Below are positions 59,011 to 64,000 of a stretch of 64,000 bases of DNA, piece by piece. The DNA comes from a virus. Every line of letters begins with the position of its first letter. The first letter of the stretch is position 1. Under the pieces are notes generated by a model, which saw nothing but the letters and a program-made list of their open reading frames with translations, had not been told where the DNA came from and searched no databases. The translations under genes were made by a program, and so were the position numbers. Location: the IMG/VR virus record IMGVR_UViG_3300021440_000003, positions 1 through 64,000 of that record. One strand, 5' to 3'.

Positions 59011-61641
59011 TTAAGCGAATACGCGGTCTACAGTTTGTGCCACAGGGATTGTGGCGGCGGTTGTCGTGAGTTGGTAGTTCCTTATGTAATAAGGTACGTA
59101 TCCGCTCAAGAAAATTCCAATGTCAATCGGTTGGGTCGTCGTGTAGCCGTAGGTGTAGCTCGACGACGGCACGCTGTCCCCGGTGTCAAGCACCGTGGTC
59201 GTGCCCGCTTGGTACACCACCACGTCTGACCCCGGCTGCACACCAGTAACCGTCAAGCCCACCGTGTCAAGCGGGTACAGCGCGGCATTTTGCAGGGCAA
59301 GTGTCGTGGTGCCGTTTACCACCATTGTGGTAATGACGTTGCTGGTGCTGGCAATGGTGCAAGTGATGCGGAACCGGAACTTCAAGCCTGTGGTCGGGCT
59401 GATGCCAGTCTCGGCAGCCAGGTTGGCGTTGCTCAGGGTCTTGAACGTGCCCGAGAAGCCAGCACCCTTGTCCATGTCGTACTGGATGGTGTGGTTGTTG
59501 GGCACGTTCGTGCCCGTGGTAGCGAACGACGTTGCACCGTTCCAGCCCAGCATGAAGTACGGCATCGTCCAGGTGATCTGGTCGCCCACGGACTGCATCA
59601 CGATGGAGCCGGTGCTCGTGAACTTCGGCGTGCCGCTGTCCACGGTGTACGTGCCCGACGTGGATGTGGACTTCTCGGTGAAGACAAGGGCTACCCGCGT
59701 CGTGGTGTCGCTGGTAAAGCTGTCCCAGAAGTGCATACCGTCAACGTGCGTGTAGGACGTAGGTACAGAACCGCTGTTCTGCCGGTTGCCGCGCACAGTG
59801 CTGTTGTACCAGTTCGGGCCTTGCGTCAAGGTGGCGTCGGTGTTGTAGCAGTTCTGGAACCTGATGCTCTGCGTGGTATTCGTGCTCGACGCCAAGCCGA
59901 TGCGCAGGTTGGTTAGCCAGTTGCGCTGGAACCGGATGTTCTTGTTCAGGCCGCCATCCGCGAACAGGTAGCCGGAACGGGCGTTCGCCACGCTGCCCCC
60001 ATCCAGAGGAGATGCAGATGAGCCAAGCCCCGTCACCAGCAGATCGGAGCAGGTGTTCATATACACCCAACCGCCCAACGGATGCACGTTGGCCACCCCC
60101 GGCCAAGTTGCCACATTGGTCAGGATGCCAGCTCGGCAGTTAGCCATCAGCTCGACCGCCTGCGTAGAAACGGTCGTGTTGGTGGTCGTCGCCTTCGGGT
60201 TGTCGGCGTAGTACACATTCGTCACAGACCAGTTCGAACAAGCCGACATGATGAGGCGCTTGCCCACCAGGTACAGGTTGGTCACGGTGATGGAGTCGCA
60301 GGTGTTGATGAACACCGGCCCGGCCAGCGCGGTAGCGTCTTGCGCGAACATGCCCTTCACGTTGTCCAGAGTCCACCCACCGTACAAGTTCACGAAGTAG
60401 ATCGCATAGCCTGCGGTGCTGATCTGCTGGGCGCGAACGCCAGTCAAGCGCTTGGCGGTGCCACCAGTCAGGCACTGCTGGAACACAATGGCGTTGGAGG
60501 CATACGAGGTGGCTTGGTTGGACAAGCCGACCATCACCCCGTCGATGTCTGGAGGTGTCGAGGGCTCACCAAGCACGAACTGCTCGCAGGTGTGCATGTC
60601 CCGGATATACACCGAGTACGCCTGCTGGATGTTCATGTACCAGCAACCGGACACGCGCCGAATGTCCACAGCGCCGGACGAGTTCGTGGCAAGCTCATAG
60701 CGGGTGCCCATCGTCAAGCTGGGGGTGGTGTTGACTGCGTACCCGACTACGCCATTGGTGCTCGACGTGACGATGTTGGGCAAGCGGATTTTGCACCCTG
60801 CGGCGGGCAGGTCCCCGGCGTTCGCGCTGTTCGTGTCGAGGCCGAACGTCAGCAGGCCAGTCGAGTTCACCCAGCAAAAGCGGGAGCGGGAGTCCGTGCC
60901 GAGGTTCGCTGCGAGAAACATCTGACCGGCATTCGGCCAGTGATCGTACACACCAGAGCCGGGGGCCGTCTCCACTTCGACGCCAGGGTAACCCATCGTC
61001 TGCAAGGACGCGCCCTGCACGAAGGCCGGAAGCTGGACGGTCTGCCCACGCACACCACTAGTGGTAGCCAAGGTGCCCGCGTCGTCGATGATCGGGTAGA
61101 ACCAGTCACCGTTGATGGTCAGCTTGTTGAGCCGGTTGACCGTCAAGGTCATGGACTCCACGCCCACCACCTCGATGAAACTGCGAATGGGCGCGACGGC
61201 AATCGTCACGACCTGGCCAGAAGACAAGGTGGCCGGGCCAGTCGTGAACGTTCCGCCCGTCATGCCGCGCAACTTGATCCAAGCACCCGTCGTCCAGACG
61301 CCGCCGGAAGCGGTAACCGCACCCCCATGGCGCTGCATGGCGATCAGGAACTCCGCCGTCACACCACCCTGCGTGATCGTCACGCCGGATGCAGGCACAG
61401 TACCAGTGGCAGCAGACACGTACATCTGCCAGACGTTGTTGCCGTCAATGGTCATCGTCCCGCCAAGGGTCGATGACAGTGAGATGTTGGCGAAGGGGCC
61501 GGTCGTAACTGTGCAGTTCGGCCCGTACCTGGTATCACTATCAACAGTCAGTGAACCACCGTTAACATTGTACGTGTCAGAACCTGTCTTTCCAGACAAG
61601 GCGGTGAAGTTCTGCGCTGTAGTGATCGTGAATGTTGCCAT
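59011..61641 (-). CDS. Large putative virion surface protein
   Basis: The product has 876 residues, rich in T, S, G, N and V. Short hydrophobic strands recur between polar turns (for example TLDNVKGMF, ITVTNLYLVG, WSVTNVYYAD), which suggests a beta-helix or other repetitive beta fold in the middle. The C-terminal 200 residues look like a separate globular beta domain. A spike or head fibre is likely; no enzyme motif seen. Confidence 0.55.
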   Translation of the reverse strand: MATFTITTAQNFTALSGKTGSDTYNVNGGSLTVDSDTRYGPNCTVTTGPFANISLSSTLGGTMTIDGNNVWQMYVSAATGTVPASGVTITQGGVTAEFLIAMQRHGGAVTASGGVWTTGAWIKLRGMTGGTFTTGPATLSSGQVVTIAVAPIRSFIEVVGVESMTLTVNRLNKLTINGDWFYPIIDDAGTLATTSGVRGQTVQLPAFVQGASLQTMGYPGVEVETAPGSGVYDHWPNAGQMFLAANLGTDSRSRFCWVNSTGLLTFGLDTNSANAGDLPAAGCKIRLPNIVTSSTNGVVGYAVNTTPSLTMGTRYELATNSSGAVDIRRVSGCWYMNIQQAYSVYIRDMHTCEQFVLGEPSTPPDIDGVMVGLSNQATSYASNAIVFQQCLTGGTAKRLTGVRAQQISTAGYAIYFVNLYGGWTLDNVKGMFAQDATALAGPVFINTCDSITVTNLYLVGKRLIMSACSNWSVTNVYYADNPKATTTNTTVSTQAVELMANCRAGILTNVATWPGVANVHPLGGWVYMNTCSDLLVTGLGSSASPLDGGSVANARSGYLFADGGLNKNIRFQRNWLTNLRIGLASSTNTTQSIRFQNCYNTDATLTQGPNWYNSTVRGNRQNSGSVPTSYTHVDGMHFWDSFTSDTTTRVALVFTEKSTSTSGTYTVDSGTPKFTSTGSIVMQSVGDQITWTMPYFMLGWNGATSFATTGTNVPNNHTIQYDMDKGAGFSGTFKTLSNANLAAETGISPTTGLKFRFRITCTIASTSNVITTMVVNGTTTLALQNAALYPLDTVGLTVTGVQPGSDVVVYQAGTTTVLDTGDSVPSSSYTYGYTTTQPIDIGIFLSGYVPYYIRNYQLTTTAATIPVAQTVDRVFA

Positions 61642-61644
61642 CGC

Positions 61645-61824
61645 TTACCCCAAAATAGGCCATTTGTTGAGCGGGCACTTGGAGTTCGTCAGCAACATCT
61701 TGCCTGACAAGGGACACTTGCACTTGCCGCACACCGGGCGACCAAACAGCATGACGCGTTCTGCACACCCGGTGCAGATGGATTCTCGACGTTCGCGCTG
61801 CTCTTTGGTCGTGATAATGCTCAT
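61645..61824 (-). CDS. Small zinc-ribbon protein
   Basis: The product has 59 residues. CTGCAERV, VCGKCKC and a later KCPLNKWP supply six cysteines in CxxC pairs. Such mini-proteins often accompany HNH genes in phages; here it overlaps the HNH gene by ATGA. Confidence 0.65.
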   Translation of the reverse strand: MSIITTKEQRERRESICTGCAERVMLFGRPVCGKCKCPLSGKMLLTNSKCPLNKWPILG

Positions 61825-62162
61825 TCCGTGGCCCTGCCAGCGATTAACTGTCGCATGCGCTCCGCATCCGACTCAACACTGGGATTGTATGCGCGAAAGT
61901 TGCCGCCGTGCCCGATGGCCAAGTGGCAGTTGATGAACTTCGTGCCTTCGCACAAAGTGATAAGATTTGTCAGTTCCAACTCCAGCTCAGGCTGCAAGTG
62001 AAACGGTTTCTTGTGATGCACTTCCACTTTGTCAGTACCACCGCACACGGCACACGCCGGGTACATGGCCAAGTGGCGCTTACGGGTGGTGGGCCATTTA
62101 GACGATCGCTTGTTACCCAAGTCGGTCTTGCCCTGTGCTACGTCAATCAAGTGGGTCAGCAT
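61821..62162 (-). CDS. HNH endonuclease-like protein
   Basis: The product has 113 residues. CAVCGG, VEVHHKKPF, LITLCEG and CHLAIGH form a complete HNH with zinc ligands. It could act in packaging, as HNH proteins near terminases do, or as a homing nuclease. GGAGG ribosome site. It lies among virion genes. Confidence 0.75.
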   Translation of the reverse strand: MLTHLIDVAQGKTDLGNKRSSKWPTTRKRHLAMYPACAVCGGTDKVEVHHKKPFHLQPELELELTNLITLCEGTKFINCHLAIGHGGNFRAYNPSVESDAERMRQLIAGRATE

Positions 62163-62186
62163 CTTAGCCTCCGATGCAAGTCGTCC

Positions 62187-62225
62187 AGAAAAGGGGTCAG
62201 CCTTGTGAGCCGACCCCCTTTCTCA
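62187..62225 (-). terminator. Terminator-like hairpin
   Basis: Minus strand AAAGGGGGTCGGC and GCTGACCCCTTTT can pair with one bulge and a mismatch, then TTTTC. It follows the coiled-coil gene at 62229 and precedes the HNH gene. Confidence 0.55.
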
Positions 62226-62228
62226 GGC

Positions 62229-63083
62229 TCAGTCAGCCAAGCCCATGCGACCACGCATTGCAGCGCGGAAGCTGTGACCAATCACGGCGCAGTTGATGTT
62301 CTGGACTTCAACTTTGGTGAGGTAGGTGTTGCCAGCAGCGGCGACATCCGAAGCCAGAGCGGCGACGGCGGCGTTGGCAGTGGCAGCAGAGGTTCCAGCG
62401 GTGGTTGCAGCGGCCTGAGCAGCAGCAGCGTTAGCCAGAGCGGTCTGAGCCGTAGCAGCAGCGGCTTCGGCAGTAGCTTGGGCAGCGGCAATGCCAGCGG
62501 CTTGGGTTTGCAGGGCCTCTACGGCAGCTTGCAGGCTGGAGATCTGGCTGGATTGGTTCGCGTCGTTGCCGGTCAGGTTGGCGACGGCGGTGTTCAGCGT
62601 GGCGATGCTGGCAGCGATGGCAGCGCAGTCACACGCACCGGCTTGACCAGCGTCAATAGCAGCTTGAATCGTCACCAGAGACTGGGCCATGTTGTCCACT
62701 TGGGACTGCACTTGGGCGATCTGGGCAGCGTTGGCGGAGTCGCCGTCGATGCGGTTCTGGGTCTCGGCAGCGAGAGCAGCCTGCACACCAGCAACGGTAG
62801 CAGCCAGGTCAGCAACAGCGGTCGAACCTTCGAGGCTCGTCACGCGGCCAGCCAGAGCGGTCAGCTGGGCCACGATGGCCTGGGCAGAAGCAGCGTCACC
62901 GGCAGTGTTGGCGGACAGCAAGCTGTTCAGGGTGTTGATCTGGGCTTGAACAGCGGCGATGTCAACGCCTTCAAGGGCCAGAACGGCGTTGATTTTTTCA
63001 TTGACCGCGAGACCAACTTCGTCACCGAAGGTGGTAGCGATACACTGAATCAAGACGGTCAAGTCGTCGTTATAGGCAGCCAT
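62229..63083 (-). CDS. Alanine-rich coiled-coil virion protein
   Basis: The product has 284 residues, with long A- and Q-rich helices from about 40 to 260 (for example AQINTLNSLLSAN, QVQSQVDNMAQSLV) and a small C-terminal head. Trimeric coiled-coil fibre is the likely form. Strong AAAGGAAA ribosome site and a following terminator suggest high expression. Confidence 0.65.
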   Translation of the reverse strand: MAAYNDDLTVLIQCIATTFGDEVGLAVNEKINAVLALEGVDIAAVQAQINTLNSLLSANTAGDAASAQAIVAQLTALAGRVTSLEGSTAVADLAATVAGVQAALAAETQNRIDGDSANAAQIAQVQSQVDNMAQSLVTIQAAIDAGQAGACDCAAIAASIATLNTAVANLTGNDANQSSQISSLQAAVEALQTQAAGIAAAQATAEAAAATAQTALANAAAAQAAATTAGTSAATANAAVAALASDVAAAGNTYLTKVEVQNINCAVIGHSFRAAMRGRMGLAD

Positions 63084-63115
63084 GGAAATTTCCTTTGCAA
63101 AAGATTTTCCACCAC

Positions 63116-63292
63116 TTACGCGGGTGGGTTAGCGTCACCAGTGCAAGCCGTACCGTCGAGCACGGCTTGCAGTTGTTGAATCCGTGCCACCTGCGCCGCC
63201 ACCTCAGCTTCAATCATGCAGCGCAGGATGTCGCCTATCTGAGCACCCACATCCGCAAACGCACAGTTGAGCTTTTCCTCAAGTTCGTTCAT
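63116..63292 (-). CDS. Small helical protein
   Basis: The product has 58 residues, mostly one amphipathic helix (EEKLNCAFADVGAQIGDILR, AEVAAQVARIQQLQAVL). It may be a partner or anchor of the coiled-coil protein next to it. No Shine-Dalgarno of note. Confidence 0.5.
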   Translation of the reverse strand: MNELEEKLNCAFADVGAQIGDILRCMIEAEVAAQVARIQQLQAVLDGTACTGDANPPA

Positions 63293-63307
63293 TTAAAGTC
63301 CAGTGCT

Positions 63308-63697
63308 TCAGAGGTAGATGGCGAAGTCGCTCAAGTGTACCTTGAAAGTATCGTTGGTCGAACTGACATCTTCACCAAGATCAAAGACAAGCAGGGTCTT
63401 GTAGTCCGAGTAAATCTGGCCGTATCGGGCACGGATGGTCGCCCCTTTCCAAGCCGCCATACCGGAAAACTGAAGGACTGCGAACTCCCCGTCCGTTCCG
63501 ACCACTGGGCCGGCGATCTGCACACCCCCGGCCCGGTACCCCTGGGCCTTGATCTCGTTGACGGTGCTGTACTTGGCCGTCGTGATAGGCAAGGGCTCGC
63601 GGAACAAGGCCAGGTAGTACGTACCGTGCTTCCAGTCCCCGGCCAGCATCGCCTTGCGGGCTGGCGTGACCCACTTAGCGCTGCTCGTCATCGTCAT
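63308..63697 (-). CDS. Putative virion protein
   Basis: The product has 129 residues, beta-rich after a helical start (TYYLALFREPLP, IRARYGQIYSDYKTLLVFDLG). It overlaps the preceding gene by 23 bases. No family name. Confidence 0.55.
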   Translation of the reverse strand: MTMTSSAKWVTPARKAMLAGDWKHGTYYLALFREPLPITTAKYSTVNEIKAQGYRAGGVQIAGPVVGTDGEFAVLQFSGMAAWKGATIRARYGQIYSDYKTLLVFDLGEDVSSTNDTFKVHLSDFAIYL

Positions 63698-64000
63698 GCT
63701 CCATCACAATAGATGAGAGTCGGCCGTCCTCGTCCCGTGTGACCTTCAAGGTCTTCGGGCCGCGTTCCTTGAGCAGGGTCAGCTTGACCTCGCTGGGGGC
63801 CACGCTCACGTTCACGGGCTGGCGCGACTGGCTGGCCACCGCATTTTGCATGGCCCAAGCCAGATCGGACACGGACTTCGTGGTGTTGTCCGTCGTCTGC
63901 TTGGCATGAGCCAGCGCGTCCTGCGCGAGCGAGTGGCTGTTGTGCAGCATCGCCGTCAAGTTGGGATCGACCTCCGCCTTCGCCGGGCCTTTGGGCTGCT
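63675..64000 (-). CDS. Partial protein at window edge, possible portal C terminus
   Basis: The open frame reaches the edge without a clear start, and about 108 residues are visible. The end TLKVTRDEDGRLSSIVMEHDDDEQR is like the charged tails of portal or other head proteins. Gene order would place the portal here. Identity is tentative. Confidence 0.4.
   Translation of the reverse strand, partial: QPKGPAKAEVDPNLTAMLHNSHSLAQDALAHAKQTTDNTTKSVSDLAWAMQNAVASQSRQPVNVSVAPSEVKLTLLKERGPKTLKVTRDEDGRLSSIVMEHDDDEQR

Noticed and set aside
61577-61768. 63-residue minus-strand ORF next to the zinc-ribbon gene
   Set aside because: It overlaps the zinc-ribbon gene in a different frame and has no family features.
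1-64000. Prophage or temperate lifestyle
   Set aside because: No integrase, excisionase, attachment-site pattern or CI/Cro-type pair was found in the window. The serine recombinase at 12717 belongs to the IS607 element. The rest of the genome is unseen.
1-64000. tRNA or rRNA genes
   Set aside because: No cloverleaf-like or conserved rRNA sequence was noticed on reading either strand, but a covariance-model scan was not possible.

Overview
The window is about two thirds or more of the genome of a tailed dsDNA phage with siphovirus-type morphogenesis genes. It has two opposed transcription blocks. Rightward early and replication genes occupy 1-32091, and leftward lysis, tail and head genes occupy 63959-32060. 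No integrase, repressor-type switch or tRNA is visible, so a virulent lifestyle is likely. GC-rich coding, and transposon proteins that resemble (from memory only) those of Burkholderiales, suggest a betaproteobacterial host. That host call is an inference. Most adjacent genes overlap by ATGA, GTGA, TTGA or TGATG, so translation is heavily coupled.

Layout. 1-606 is an AT-rich, gene-free control region with a perfect DnaA box, a 17-bp inverted repeat and a promoter overlapped by palindromes; it is a candidate origin and early promoter. 607-3025 holds two unknown genes and a MoxR AAA ATPase. 1836-7850 is the most unusual part. It is a series of about 20 tiny, mostly overlapping genes wrapped around the MoxR ATPase and a VWA/HEXXH metallopeptidase-like protein. 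Many consist of a fixed leader (M-R/K-L-D-K-P-x-A-Y-V), a variable number of tetrapeptides (W/R/L-D/G-Q/R-V) and a tail (I-R-S-K-P) whose codons form the Shine-Dalgarno site of the next gene. Others have lost the repeat sequence but keep the four-residue spacing. 7847-12671 is a run of small accessory genes, including membrane proteins and a lipoprotein. It is interrupted by a TnpB-only IS605-like element (about 10979-12259), and an IS607 element (12669-14552) splits a phage gene exactly at GGC.

14590-31399 encodes DNA metabolism: SNF2-like helicase, primase-helicase, DEDDh exonuclease, MazG-like pyrophosphohydrolase, TraR/DksA-like zinc protein, three-domain DNA polymerase I, ThyX, ATP-dependent ligase, PD-(D/E)XK nuclease and an SbcD/SbcC pair. 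These would supply a largely host-independent replication and recombination apparatus. 31409-32091 carries a dNTP diphosphohydrolase-like protein and an unknown protein.

The leftward block, read in transcription order, starts with a partial protein (possibly the portal end). It continues with a group of large unknown virion-like proteins, the S49 protease/scaffold, decoration protein, HK97-type major capsid protein, connector proteins, tail terminator, fibres including an Asp-box propeller, tail tube, and the G/GT chaperones with a classical A-AAA-AAG slip site. The tape measure, tail tip proteins, J-like protein and glycine-rich fibre follow. Last come a cupin, a permuted NlpC/P60-like protein, three small membrane proteins (holin candidates) and a GH24 endolysin. 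Small HNH or zinc-ribbon genes sit at 52491 (opposite strand), 61645 and 61821.
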